A stretch of 64,000 nt of DNA from Ignavibacteria bacterium (GCA_013177855.1 JABLYA010000001.1:1-64000), one strand, 5' to 3'; counted from the stretch's first letter, positions 36,648 to 45,951 are shown. Notes: generated by a model from the letters alone, not told the origin. Numbers and translations are program-made.

Positions 36648-37167
36648 TATCAAAAGGTTCGGAGAAACAGAATTTACTCAAGAATATCTTGAAAAAAATT
36701 TTATAAGAATCTCTCCGGATGTTGTTTTGGGTAAAAATGTTAAAATATTTGGGTTTGCTAATTTATATGGTTGTAAAATTGGTGATAATTCAAAAATTGG
36801 AACTTTCGTTGAAATTCAAAAAAATGCTTTTATAGGGAAAAATTGTAAAATCTCCTCACATACATTTATTTGTGAAGGCGTTCATATAGAAGATAATTGT
36901 TTTATTGGGCACAATGTAACTTTTATAAACGATAAATATCCAAGAGCAACAAACGAAGATGGAACTTTACAAACGGAATCAGATTGGGAACTTGTTGAAA
37001 CTTTTATTCGAAGAGGTGCATCCATTGGTTCTTCTGCAACTATCCTATGTGGTGTTACTATTGGAGAAGGAGCAATTGTTGGCGCTGGAGCAGTTGTAAC
37101 AAAAGATGTTCCCCCGTTTACAATTGTTGCCGGAGTACCAGCCAAAGAAATTAAAAAATTAAAATAG
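36640..37167 (+). CDS. WbpD/WlbB-like N-acetyltransferase (left-handed beta-helix)
   Basis: 175-residue hexapeptide-repeat protein. The repeats run from about residue 25 to 155. FINDKYPRATNEDG is the conserved loop of WbpD/WlbB enzymes, and GAIVGAGAVVTKDVPPFTIV ... AGVPAKEIKKL the ending. It should acetylate the 3-amino group of UDP-GlcNAc3N uronate. Last gene of the + strand cluster; repeats begin directly after its stop. Confidence 0.9.
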   Translation: MDNIKRFGETEFTQEYLEKNFIRISPDVVLGKNVKIFGFANLYGCKIGDNSKIGTFVEIQKNAFIGKNCKISSHTFICEGVHIEDNCFIGHNVTFINDKYPRATNEDGTLQTESDWELVETFIRRGASIGSSATILCGVTIGEGAIVGAGAVVTKDVPPFTIVAGVPAKEIKKLK

Positions 37168-37174
37168 ATTAATT

Positions 37175-37565
37175 AATATCAGCGAACATCTGCGGTATCT
37201 GCGAGACCCAATAAATTTCACGCAGATTTCGCAGATTGACGCAGATGAAAAGATCCGCGAGACTAAAATAATTCACGCAGATTGCACGGATTGACGCAGA
37301 TAAAAAGATCAGCGATAATCTGCGACATCTGTAAGACAAAAATAATTCACGCAGATGACGCAGATAAAAATTCTGTGAGCCAATAAATTTCACGCAGATT
37401 GCGCGGATTAACGCAGATGAAAAGATCAGGGAAGATCTGCGATATCTGTGTGACTAAAATAATTCACGCAGATTGCGCGGATTGACGCAGATAAAAAGAT
37501 CAGCGAAGATCTGCGACATCTGCGAGACAAAAATAATTCACTCAGATTTCGCGGATTTACGAAGT
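37175..37565. repeat. CGCAGATT-type repeat array (family B)
   Basis: About five copies of a unit near 75 bases long: CACGCAGATTGCGCGGATTG, ACGCAGATAAAAAGATCAGC, ATCTGCGACATCTGCGAGAC. The two halves are partly inverted copies, so each unit can form a hairpin. Also at 37980-38395, 39930-40150 and 46215-46500. Confidence 0.92.
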
Positions 37566-37588
37566 TGAAAGAATAAGCGAGTGAATGA

Positions 37589-37969
37589 ATGTCCTTAGAG
37601 AATGAAATCTCTTATGATATTCGAGGGGCGATATTTAAAGTGTATAATGAATTAGGACCTGGTCTACTTGAAATTGTTTACGAAAAAGCATTGAAATATG
37701 AATTAATGCAACTGGGGAGAAGGGTTCTTGAACAGATAGAATTACCAGTGATTTATAAAGGAATGAATTTAAATTACACCTTTAGGATGGATTTATTGGT
37801 TGATGATCTTGTGATAGTGGAAATAAAAGCAGTTGAAAATCTTGCGCCAGTATTTTTTAAACAGTTATTAACTTATTTGAGATTAAGTGGTAAGAAATTA
37901 GGGATATTGGTTAATTTTAATACGGATGAGATTGAAAAGAATATCTTCAGGGTTGTGAATAATTTATGA
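37589..37969 (+). CDS. GxxExxY protein, PD-(D/E)XK nuclease-like
   Basis: 126 residues. The family motif appears as GPGLLEIVYEKAL (GLLEIVY fits GxxExxY), and a PD-(D/E)XK-type core is visible as Asp68, Glu78 and Lys80 (FRMDLLV followed by VEIKAV). The family is widespread, small and of unknown biological role; a nuclease fold is inferred from this catalytic pattern. The gene stands alone, enclosed by family B repeats that end 23 bases before its start and resume 11 bases after its stop. Confidence 0.88.
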   Translation: MSLENEISYDIRGAIFKVYNELGPGLLEIVYEKALKYELMQLGRRVLEQIELPVIYKGMNLNYTFRMDLLVDDLVIVEIKAVENLAPVFFKQLLTYLRLSGKKLGILVNFNTDEIEKNIFRVVNNL

Positions 37970-37979
37970 AGGAAGTGTT

Positions 37980-38395
37980 TCTCGCAGATCGCGCAGATTA
38001 CGCAGATTGCGCAGATTACGCGGATTGACGCAGATAAAAAGATCAGCGAAGATCTGCGACATCTGCGAGACCAAAATAATTCACGCAGATTGCGCGGATT
38101 GACGCAGATAAAAAGATCAGCGAAGATCTGCGATATCTGCGATACCAAAATAATTCACGCAGATTGCGCGGATTGACGCAGATAAAAATCAGAGAGCCAA
38201 AAATTTCACGCAGATTGCGCGGATTAACGCAGATAAAAAGATCAGCGAATATCTGCGGTATCTGCTAGACCCAATAAATTTCACGCAGATTTCGCAGATG
38301 GTGCAAAAGAAAAGATCAGCGAATATCTGCGATATCTGCGAGACAAAAATAATTCACACAGATTACGCGGATCAACGCGGATAAAAATCAGAGAG
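37980..38395. repeat. CGCAGATT-type repeat array (family B)
   Basis: Five to six units of the same repeat as at 37175-37565, same orientation, starting almost at the stop codon of the GxxExxY gene and ending 25 bases before the next ATG. Confidence 0.92.
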
Positions 38396-38420
38396 CCAAA
38401 ATTAATTTTAATTCAAAACT

Positions 38421-39827
38421 ATGATTAAATATTTTTTAGTAATTAATTTATTGATAACATTTAATTTATTCAGTCAGAATTGTGATAACTTTAAATTTTT
38501 AGATTATAATCGAGATAAATCTTTTAATCTAATTTCTTATAAAGATTCAAATTTCCAATTTTACGCAAACCCCATACTCGGTATTTCGTTTGAAAATTTA
38601 TTTGGTCATAATCAGAGAACAACTACATGGGGATTTAATATTAAAGGTGTAATGAAAAATGGATTGAGTTTTGGGTTATTATTTAATGATAATATAGTTT
38701 ATAATCAGGATTTTTATAATCGTATTCCGTTTATTAAAGAGCAGGGGAGAGTTCTAACAGGCAATAATCCTAATAGAAGTGAGTTCAGTGAAACAAGAGG
38801 TTATTTGAAGTATCAAAACAACTGGTTAAATGTTGGTGTGATTAAAGATAATCTAACTTATGGAGAAGGAAGAAATTCAAAGTTAATTCTTTCAACTAAA
38901 TCTCCTAGTTTTCCTGCTTTATTTTATGAAATAAAATTTTCTGATTGGTTTAAAGTATATATGCTTCATGGATGGTTATTATCGGGTATTGTGGATAGTA
39001 CAAAATCATATCAAACTCAAACTTTTTTCAGAAAAGTGGAACATGAAAAATATTTTGCATTGCATTCATTTGAATTTAGTTTTTTTAATAGATTGAATTT
39101 AAGATTTGGTGAGACTATTATTTATTCAGATCGAGGTCCTTATATTGGTTATATGCTGCCATTCTTATTTTATAGAAGTATAGATCATATGTTTACTTAC
39201 GGCAGTGAAGACAGTGGTAATAATGGATCTTTCTTTTTTGATGGTTCTTATCAATTTTCTGATCAGCATAAGATTTATGGAAGTTTATTCATAGATGAGC
39301 TTTCTTTCTCCAATTTATTGAAAGGTAAAACTGATCGTAATCAATTTGGATTTTTAGCAGGCTACAGTAATTCCAATACTTTATTAAAGAACTTTTCTTT
39401 TGATTTAGAATATACAAGAATTCTTCCATGGGTTTATTCAAACTGGATACCTGCTCAAACCTATTCCAATCTTGGTTATTTAATGGGACATTACATTGGA
39501 CAAAATGCAGATCAATTCTACACTAATTTTAGCTATGAATATAAGCACTTTAAATTTTCTCTAAATGGAGATTACACAAGACAGGGTGGATTTTCGGATG
39601 TTATTAATCAATATACTTCACCTGGAGAATCTTTTCTATATGGTCCAATAAGGAAAATTCTAAGATTAGGTTTTGGAGTGGATTTCAAGTATCTGGAGAA
39701 TATTTTTATAAAGTTTAATTATAGTTTCTTTAATGTTAGTGATGAGGATCAGTCCAGAACACCCGATTGGCAGAAGGGCAAAAATCATTTGATAAGTTTA
39801 AGATTGTTTTACGGTTTGGATAGATAA
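38421..39827 (+). CDS. Outer membrane beta-barrel, capsule-assembly Wzi-like
   Basis: 468 residues. A signal peptide (about residues 1-19, ending NLFSQ) is followed by alternating aromatic and polar beta strands to the C terminus, which ends in an aromatic-rich strand (LISLRLFYGLDR). Segments such as LRFGETIIYSDRGPYIGYML and NLGYLMGHYIGQNADQFYTN recall Wzi-type proteins that hold capsule at the cell surface. Position after the polysaccharide cluster agrees with this. The alternative is an unrelated barrel. A strong terminator follows. Confidence 0.6.
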   Translation: MIKYFLVINLLITFNLFSQNCDNFKFLDYNRDKSFNLISYKDSNFQFYANPILGISFENLFGHNQRTTTWGFNIKGVMKNGLSFGLLFNDNIVYNQDFYNRIPFIKEQGRVLTGNNPNRSEFSETRGYLKYQNNWLNVGVIKDNLTYGEGRNSKLILSTKSPSFPALFYEIKFSDWFKVYMLHGWLLSGIVDSTKSYQTQTFFRKVEHEKYFALHSFEFSFFNRLNLRFGETIIYSDRGPYIGYMLPFLFYRSIDHMFTYGSEDSGNNGSFFFDGSYQFSDQHKIYGSLFIDELSFSNLLKGKTDRNQFGFLAGYSNSNTLLKNFSFDLEYTRILPWVYSNWIPAQTYSNLGYLMGHYIGQNADQFYTNFSYEYKHFKFSLNGDYTRQGGFSDVINQYTSPGESFLYGPIRKILRLGFGVDFKYLENIFIKFNYSFFNVSDEDQSRTPDWQKGKNHLISLRLFYGLDR

Positions 39828-39868
39828 TTAAGAGTTTTTATTGATTCAATAGTTTGTTGTTTTATATT

Positions 39869-39900
39869 AAAAGGAAGGCACTGCCTTCCTTTTTTGTTTT
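39869..39900 (+). terminator. Rho-independent terminator
   Basis: Stem AAGGAAGGCA/TGCCTTCCTT with almost no loop, then a T run (TTTTTTGTTTT); 42 bases after the barrel gene. Confidence 0.88.
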
Positions 39901-39929
39901 AAATTGAGTTTAGTTGAAGTTTGGGAATA

Positions 39930-40150
39930 TTATTTCACGCAGATTGAAGTAGATAAAACTTCTGCGAGACAAACAATTTCACGCAGATTGCGCAGATGAC
40001 GCAGATGAAGCAATCCGCGAAAATCTGTGATATCTGTGAGACACAATAATTTTCACGCAGATTGCGCGGATGACGCAGATTAAAAGATCCGCGAAAATCT
40101 GTGATATCTGCGAGACACAATAATTTTTACGCAGATTACGCAGATTGATG
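39930..40150. repeat. CGCAGATT-type repeat array (family B)
   Basis: About three units between the terminators of two converging genes. Confidence 0.88.
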
Positions 40151-40152
40151 CA

Positions 40153-40187
40153 GAAAAAAAGCCGCTCCAAGAGCGGCTTTTTTGTTT
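40153..40187 (-). terminator. Bidirectional-looking terminator
   Basis: Stem AAAAAAGCCGCTC/GAGCGGCTTTTTT with a short loop. It sits 14 bases beyond the 3' end of the minus strand T9SS gene and could also stop + strand readthrough. Confidence 0.88.
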
Positions 40188-40200
40188 TGACTAATAATGA

Positions 40201-41472
40201 TTACTTGATCAATTGAAGTTTATTTACAATACGAATATTATTGACCTGTAAAATCGTAAAGTAAATTCCACTTGAAAGTTTTGAGGCATTGTATTCAAAC
40301 TCATAAATACCCGCGTCTCGCTGGTCATCTACCAATGTTTCTACAAATCTGCCAAGAGCATCGTAAATTGAAAGTTTTACATTCCCAGATTCAGGTAATG
40401 AAAATCTTATGGTAGTTGCCGGGTTGAATGGATTTGGATAGGCTTTCAAGTCATAGACCTCTGGTTTATTTCCAACAAAAACCCTTAACTCTTCACTGAA
40501 ACTTGTCGTACCATCAATATCAATTTGTTTTAGTCTGTATGCATATTCTCCATATAGAGCATCTTTATCGACGAATGAGTATTCTTTTGGTGAATTTGAA
40601 TTGCCAGAACCTTTTACAAATCCAATTTTTTGCCATACGGCTGGTTTATTTGTTGATTTATCAATTTTACTACGTTCAACTTCCCAACCATAATTATTAA
40701 CTTCAGTTGAGGTTCTCCAAAAAAGATGTACATTTTGCGACTTAACAAAATAAGTAAATTGCTCAAGTGTAACGGGTAAAGCTGATTGATCTATAGAGAA
40801 TTCGTCTATAGCAAGACCATCATCAGAACTTGTGGCATTGTAATCTGTCCATCTAATCCAGAAATATGATCCATTTGGAATGTTCAGACCTGTAATTGTA
40901 AAGCTGATAGATGTTCTATACGAAGAAGAATTACCATCTTTAGCCCCAGGAGACTCTGTTTGAACAGGAGCAATAAAATCTAAATTATTAACATCCTGCC
41001 AGGTACCGGAGTTTAATGAATTTGCATCAAGACTATATTGAAAATCAAGCCTATCTTCTCTTCCTATTGTGCCTAATCTCCATTGTTCACCGAAATATGA
41101 AATGGGCAACTGAGTAATTGTATAACCCGTATTATTATAAAATTTTGCTCCAATTGTTGGTATTAAATTACCACTTTGCAAACCGCCAAATGCTCTTTCA
41201 TTTGAACCACTACTTCCAAAGCTATAGGTATCCCCACTATTAGATGAACCTGTACCAGCTGTATAGAGAGTATTTGCATTTGTACCAGACTCTATAAAGT
41301 ACCAACCATAAGGTAAAGTGGATTATGTGCCACTTGAGGCAAGAGAATCAAAGTTTTGTTCGTATACACCAGAACCAGTAAGTACAATTGCGCCGGTACC
41401 AACCTGTGTTTGTGATTTTAAATTACTATTGATAAGAAAAAATCCTATCAAAAATAAAATTAGATTTTTCAT
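40201..41472 (-). pseudogene. T9SS cargo gene with in-frame nonsense codon
   Basis: The whole gene reads from ATG 41472 (preceded by AAGGAG) through a signal peptide (MKNLILFLIGFFLINSNLKS) and FDSLASSGT, then a TAA at plus positions 41323-41325, then continues in the same frame STLPYGWYFIESG to the end at 40201 (423 codons). Only the part from about 41181 remains as an uninterrupted ATG frame. The body is a beta-sandwich-like domain (SSDDGLAIDEFSI), then a fibronectin-like segment (STEVNNYGWEVERSKID) and the type A sorting domain (AYPNPFNPATTIRF, GIYFTIL). One base change would restore it, so the lesion looks recent, or is a sequencing error. Confidence 0.88.
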
Positions 41473-41493
41473 TTTTAATTCTCCTTGCTTATG

Positions 41494-42819
41494 TCATTTA
41501 GTTAATATCACCTTTCTTTCAAATTTAAAATTATTAGCACTCATCTTAATAAAGTATACTCCACTCGAAAGATTAGAACCATCAAGCTCTATATTATATA
41601 TCCCTTGTTCTAAATATGTATCCATCAAATTTTTAACTAATCTTCCATTAATATCATATAAATCTATTTTTACGTTCCCAGCTTCAGGTAATGAAAATCT
41701 GATTGTGGTCGTTGGGTTGAATGGATTTGGATAGGCTTTCAAGTCATAAACTTCTGGTCTATTACCAACAAAAACTCTTAGCTCTTCACTGAAACTTGTT
41801 GAGCCGTCAATATCAATCTGTTTAAGTCTATATGCATATTCACCATAAAGAGCATCTTTATCTATGAATGAGTATTCTTTCGGAGAGTTTGAATTGCCAG
41901 AACCTTTTACAAATCCAATTTTTTGCCAAATGGATGGTTTATTTGTTGATTTATCTATTTTGCTGCGCTCGACTTCCCAGCCATAATTATTAACTTCAGT
42001 TGAGGTTGACCATTTAAGCATTACAAAATCAGAAAATTTTATAATGTTTAATTTTGTCATTTCTACAGGCAGTGGGTTATCTGAACCAGTATTTGGTTCA
42101 ACTCCGCTGACTACAGAATAGCCACCCCACCAGCTTCTAAATGTTGCAACGGTCTGATAGCCATCTGATGGGGTATTTGAATTATTTGGTGTAGCTCCAT
42201 AAACATAGGCACCGGAACCTCCATTATTTCCGTTTGTATGAAACAAAACTATTCGGATATAACTGGGTCTCCCATTCCCTTGAGTAACCGAATTCCATGG
42301 AATACTAACTTCCATATTATGAGTTGAACCCTGAATGGTAAATTGTGGGTTAAGGGAGATATTGGCATCTGACCAGCTCGAACCGTTCCAGGTTCTAAAT
42401 TCATCATAACTTGATTTTATGTAAGCAACGAAATTAACGCCACCATTAGTACCCCAATTAGGACTCCCATTTGTGGGGAAATCACCTCTAGTACCATCAT
42501 AATAAATTCCACTTGAATTATCAGTATAGGACGAACCAGAATATTGAGCCTGTATATAGATTAGAACAGGTTCACTATTATTTCCGCCCTCCCTGCCGAT
42601 ATAAAGGTTAGTATTATCCCAACTTAAGAACCAATTAACACCTGATTTACCAGAGAGTAATTCATTGCTTTCCCAGGAAGCGCCATTTGTACCGTTTGTT
42701 GCGTCTTTTTGTCCTGTAACATTACCATCGATACTTAAAGCTCTCGATGTGGTGGATGTAGTTGTTCCAAAAATTTGTGAAGTAAGGAAAAGCAATAGAA
42801 ATAAAGTATTTTTAATCAT
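41494..42819 (-). CDS. T9SS type A sorting-domain cargo protein
   Basis: 441 residues from ATG 42819, chosen because GGAGG is 6 bases upstream and a signal peptide (MIKNTLFLLLFLTSQIFG) follows. The N-terminal half is a beta-rich domain of unknown role (SIDGNVTGQKDATNGTNG, LSWDNTNLYIGREGG), resembling cell-wall or carbohydrate-associated modules. The C-terminal part is the same fibronectin-like plus sorting module as in the neighbouring genes (STEVNNYGWEVERSKID ... AYPNPFNPTTTIRFSLPE). Exported across the inner membrane by Sec and across the outer membrane by T9SS. It ends 22 bases before the upstream end of the next gene. Confidence 0.9.
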   Translation of the reverse strand: MIKNTLFLLLFLTSQIFGTTTSTTSRALSIDGNVTGQKDATNGTNGASWESNELLSGKSGVNWFLSWDNTNLYIGREGGNNSEPVLIYIQAQYSGSSYTDNSSGIYYDGTRGDFPTNGSPNWGTNGGVNFVAYIKSSYDEFRTWNGSSWSDANISLNPQFTIQGSTHNMEVSIPWNSVTQGNGRPSYIRIVLFHTNGNNGGSGAYVYGATPNNSNTPSDGYQTVATFRSWWGGYSVVSGVEPNTGSDNPLPVEMTKLNIIKFSDFVMLKWSTSTEVNNYGWEVERSKIDKSTNKPSIWQKIGFVKGSGNSNSPKEYSFIDKDALYGEYAYRLKQIDIDGSTSFSEELRVFVGNRPEVYDLKAYPNPFNPTTTIRFSLPEAGNVKIDLYDINGRLVKNLMDTYLEQGIYNIELDGSNLSSGVYFIKMSANNFKFERKVILTK

Positions 42820-43168
42820 ATTTACCTCCATTGAAATAAATTTAATTGAAGATAAGTTAAAGTAATTTTTATTTAGATTCAACATATTAAATAAGTCTTT
42901 ACATTCCGGTTTTATGATTTGAAATATTTATAATTTTTCATAATTAATTAACCAATAATTCAAGGAAAAATTATTTCTGTAAATTTTGAGTGTCTTGAAG
43001 CTTTTGATTGATTTCTTTGATTTTATGCTTATTAAAGCTAAGTCATTATGGAATATTTATAATCATCACATAATAGTTAAACCATTTTCTCCTTAAAAAA
43101 TAAAATTTTAGTTATGATTAAAAATTTGCTGATAGACAATTAAATTTTTGTAAAAGATAATTATAAAT
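42820..43168. other. Gene-free stretch upstream of T9SS gene
   Basis: Very AT-rich; it should hold the promoter of the minus strand gene at 41494-42819, but I cannot place one with confidence. No repeat or RNA gene recognised. Confidence 0.5.
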
Positions 43169-43588
43169 CCTCCCGAAAATGCAGGAAATACTTTCAAAAA
43201 GGTAATATTTGATTCCGAGGCGGTTATATAGCCTTCCGAAGAGGTAATATATGATTCCGAAAAGGTTATATATGATTCCGAAGAGGTAATATATGATTCC
43301 GAAGAGGTAATCTACGATTCCGATGAGGTAATATATATTTCCGAAAGGGTCATACATAATTCCGATGAGGTTATTTATAATTCCGAAGTGGTAATTTATG
43401 ATTCCGAAATGGTAATATATGCTTCCGCATAGGTTATAAATCTTTCCGAAAAGGTTATTAATGATTCCAAAGAGGTTATATATCTTTCCGAAGAGAATAT
43501 TTAGCTTTCCGAAAAGTAATAATGTGATTCTGTACAGGTTATAAATCACTCAGAAAAGTCAATGTGTGATTCCGAAGATGTTATAGAT
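43169..43588. repeat. 21-bp tandem repeat array, about 20 units
   Basis: Units follow GATTCCGAAGAGGTAATATA plus one T, in strict 21-base register from 43169 to 43588; central copies differ at one to three positions, outer copies more. TTCCGA and GGT(T/A)AT are the best-kept parts. There are no unique spacers, so it is not CRISPR. A minus strand open frame of 143 codons through the array simply reflects its period being a multiple of three. Confidence 0.95.
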
Positions 43589-43920
43589 CCTTTCGATACT
43601 TGAGCTTATTAATAATTAAAAAATAGATTATTATTTAGTTATTCTGATATTAAATTTTTACCTTCTAAAAATAATATTCTGGAAATAATTTTAGTTAAAT
43701 CATTCAAATACTCAGATCATATTTAATTGAATTGCCCTTATGACTCGATGCTGTCCATTGTACTTTTGCAGTAAAAACCAATTTCATTGATTTTATAATA
43801 ATTATTTTTTGTGCTTTATGATATAATTCTTTGTCCAGTTCAAAAAAATTTTGACTTTAAAAGTTATGTTGCTTTTAAAATTTTTTTTATGTATATAAAA
43901 ATCGAAAATTATTTTTAAAG
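43589..43920. other. Gene-free stretch upstream of sugar transferase
   Basis: AT-rich. Nothing recognised beyond two degenerate relics of the 21-base unit just after 43588; a promoter for the 43921 gene is expected but not assigned. Confidence 0.5.
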
Positions 43921-44628
43921 ATGTATCAAGGCTATATCAAAAATTATTTAGATAAAATTCTATCATTAATTATTTTAATCCTTCTTCTTCCACTTGTAAT
44001 TTTAATTTCTTTACTAATATTTATTGAAACCAAAAAGAACCCAATTATTTCACAAGAAAGAGCATTATCATTAAATAAAAAGAAAATTAAGATCTATAAG
44101 TTTCGGACATTTCTTGAAAATGAAGCTCCAAACATCTACAACTCTGCCAATATTCTTTCACATCCAGAATTGTCTCATTTAATAACCAAAACAGGTAAAT
44201 TCTTAAGATTAACTGGACTTGATGAAATACCTCAGCTATTAAATGTACTAAAAGGTGAGATGAGTTTAGTTGGACCGCGCCCTTTAATAATTAGAGATCT
44301 TGAGCAGATTGAGTTTTACTACCCTGAACTTTATCAAAAAAGAGAAAATATAAATATAAAACCAGGAGTTACGGGTTTATGGCAGGTTACAAAAGACGAT
44401 AACTTTTCAGTTGAATATTTAATTAAAAAGGATTTACAGTATCAATCAAACTTGAGTTTTATTAACGACTTAAAAATCCTTCTGAAGACATTAAAAATTT
44501 CAATTTTAATGCAGCATAAAGACTCATTAAAAATTTCAAAAGAAAATTATTATCTGGTCTGGGTCTTTAACTTTGTGGTTAATCTTTATATTTTTCTATT
44601 AATAGTAATTTTATTTAACAATATTTAA
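43921..44628 (+). CDS. Bacterial sugar transferase (short, catalytic domain only)
   Basis: 235 residues. One N-terminal membrane helix (about 12-35) then the phosphoglycosyl transferase core: KIKIYKFRTFLENEAPN, LDEIPQLLNVLKGEMSLVGP and INIKPGVTGLWQVTKDD; a second hydrophobic segment lies at the very C terminus (about 211-232), which is unusual. It lacks the N-terminal multi-helix part of the 34190 protein, like PglC-size enzymes. It may prime a second glycan. A T9SS cargo gene follows 21 bases later. Confidence 0.88.
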   Translation: MYQGYIKNYLDKILSLIILILLLPLVILISLLIFIETKKNPIISQERALSLNKKKIKIYKFRTFLENEAPNIYNSANILSHPELSHLITKTGKFLRLTGLDEIPQLLNVLKGEMSLVGPRPLIIRDLEQIEFYYPELYQKRENINIKPGVTGLWQVTKDDNFSVEYLIKKDLQYQSNLSFINDLKILLKTLKISILMQHKDSLKISKENYYLVWVFNFVVNLYIFLLIVILFNNI

Positions 44629-44649
44629 GACAAAAAACCAGGAGGTAAT

Positions 44650-45951
44650 ATGAAATATTTATGTTTTTTACTGATCATTCTTTCTCTGAATAAGATTTTA
44701 TTTAGTCAAAGAAATTTGCCAACCATCGACCATTTTGATTATGGTCTTGGAGAGTTGAGAACAGCTGGTAATGATTGGTCTAGAATAAGTGGAAGTTCAA
44801 ATGATTTATTAGTAGTAGACAGTAATTTAACTTATACTGGATATCCAATGCCAAGTACAGGAAAGCGGGTTAAGTTAAGTGCTGGCGGAGCTGATGATTG
44901 TAAGTTATCTATTTCTCAATTATCAAATAATGGTGATAAAATATATGCATCATTTTTAGTAAATGTGGAGAATCTTACTGGATTAACTACTTCTGGTGCA
45001 TATTTTGCCGCACTTGGAAACGGAACCAATATTTTCTTAACAAGGTTATGGATTAGACTTGATAATGACAATGATGGTTTTAATTTAGGTTTATCTAAAA
45101 ATTCAAATACTGTTGCTGGATGGTCGTCAAAATTAAATATAAATCAAACCTATTTAGTAGTTTTATATTATGAAATTGTATCTGGAACATCAAATGACAT
45201 CGCCAAAATCTGGATAAACCCAGACTTATCAGGATCCGAACCAACTCCAGATTTATCCACATCATCTAATAATGATTCATACATAGATGGTTTTTATTTA
45301 AGGCAAGCAAATGGAACTCCAAATGTTTATATAGATGCATTACGTATAGGAACTTCTTGGAATGATGCACCACTTCCTGTTGAATTGACATTTTTCAACG
45401 CATTATCAAAAAGCAATTATGTGAATTTAGTCTGGAAGACTGCAACAGAAGTTAATAACTATGGCTGGGAGATTGAAAGAAGCAAAATAGATGAAAGGAC
45501 AAATAAGCCATCAGTGTGGGAAAAAGTTGGATTTGTGAAAGGTTCTGGAAATTCAAATTCTCCAAAAGAATATTCATTTATAGATAACAAAGCATTGTAT
45601 GGTTATTATGCTTACAGACTAAAACAAATTGATGTAGACGGTGCTGTTTCATATTCAAGTGAGGTAAGGGTGTTTGCAGGAAGTAAACCGCAGGTTTATG
45701 ATGTAAAGAATTATCCAAATCCGTTTAATCCGCAGACAACAATTAGATTTGAATTGCCCGAGGCTGGAAATGTCAAGCTGGCAATTTATGATATTACGGG
45801 ACAGTTAGTGAAAGTCCTTGTTGATGAATGGATGCCAGAAGGAATTCACGAGACAATTTTTGATGGAAGTCAGCTGGCAAGTGGAATTTATATTTCAGTT
45901 TTGCAGGCAAAGGATGTGCGAGTAGTAAAGAAGATGCAATTAATTAAGTGA
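44650..45951 (+). CDS. T9SS type A sorting-domain cargo protein
   Basis: 433 residues preceded by AGGAGG. Signal peptide about 1-20 (ending LFSQ). Residues 21-245 form a laminin-G/jelly-roll-like region (DHFDYGLGELRTAGNDWSRI, GDKIYASFLVNVENLTGLTT, YIDALRIGTSWND); then the shared fibronectin-like and sorting module (TATEVNNYGWEIERSKIDE, NYPNPFNPQTTIRFELPEAG, LASGIYISVL). Surface-exposed or secreted, role unknown. A terminator follows. Confidence 0.9.
   Translation: MKYLCFLLIILSLNKILFSQRNLPTIDHFDYGLGELRTAGNDWSRISGSSNDLLVVDSNLTYTGYPMPSTGKRVKLSAGGADDCKLSISQLSNNGDKIYASFLVNVENLTGLTTSGAYFAALGNGTNIFLTRLWIRLDNDNDGFNLGLSKNSNTVAGWSSKLNINQTYLVVLYYEIVSGTSNDIAKIWINPDLSGSEPTPDLSTSSNNDSYIDGFYLRQANGTPNVYIDALRIGTSWNDAPLPVELTFFNALSKSNYVNLVWKTATEVNNYGWEIERSKIDERTNKPSVWEKVGFVKGSGNSNSPKEYSFIDNKALYGYYAYRLKQIDVDGAVSYSSEVRVFAGSKPQVYDVKNYPNPFNPQTTIRFELPEAGNVKLAIYDITGQLVKVLVDEWMPEGIHETIFDGSQLASGIYISVLQAKDVRVVKKMQLIK

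Noticed and set aside
41318-41734. Plus strand frame of 138 codons
   Set aside because: It is antisense to the two T9SS genes, crosses their boundary and resembles no protein.
43118-43549. Open frame of 143 codons on the minus strand with FGIIYYL heptads
   Set aside because: It lies fully within the 21-bp array, whose period is a multiple of three, has no ribosome site of its own, and the array runs on beyond both ends of the frame.
43169-43588. CRISPR array
   Set aside because: The repeats are directly adjacent with no unique spacers and no cas genes are in the window.
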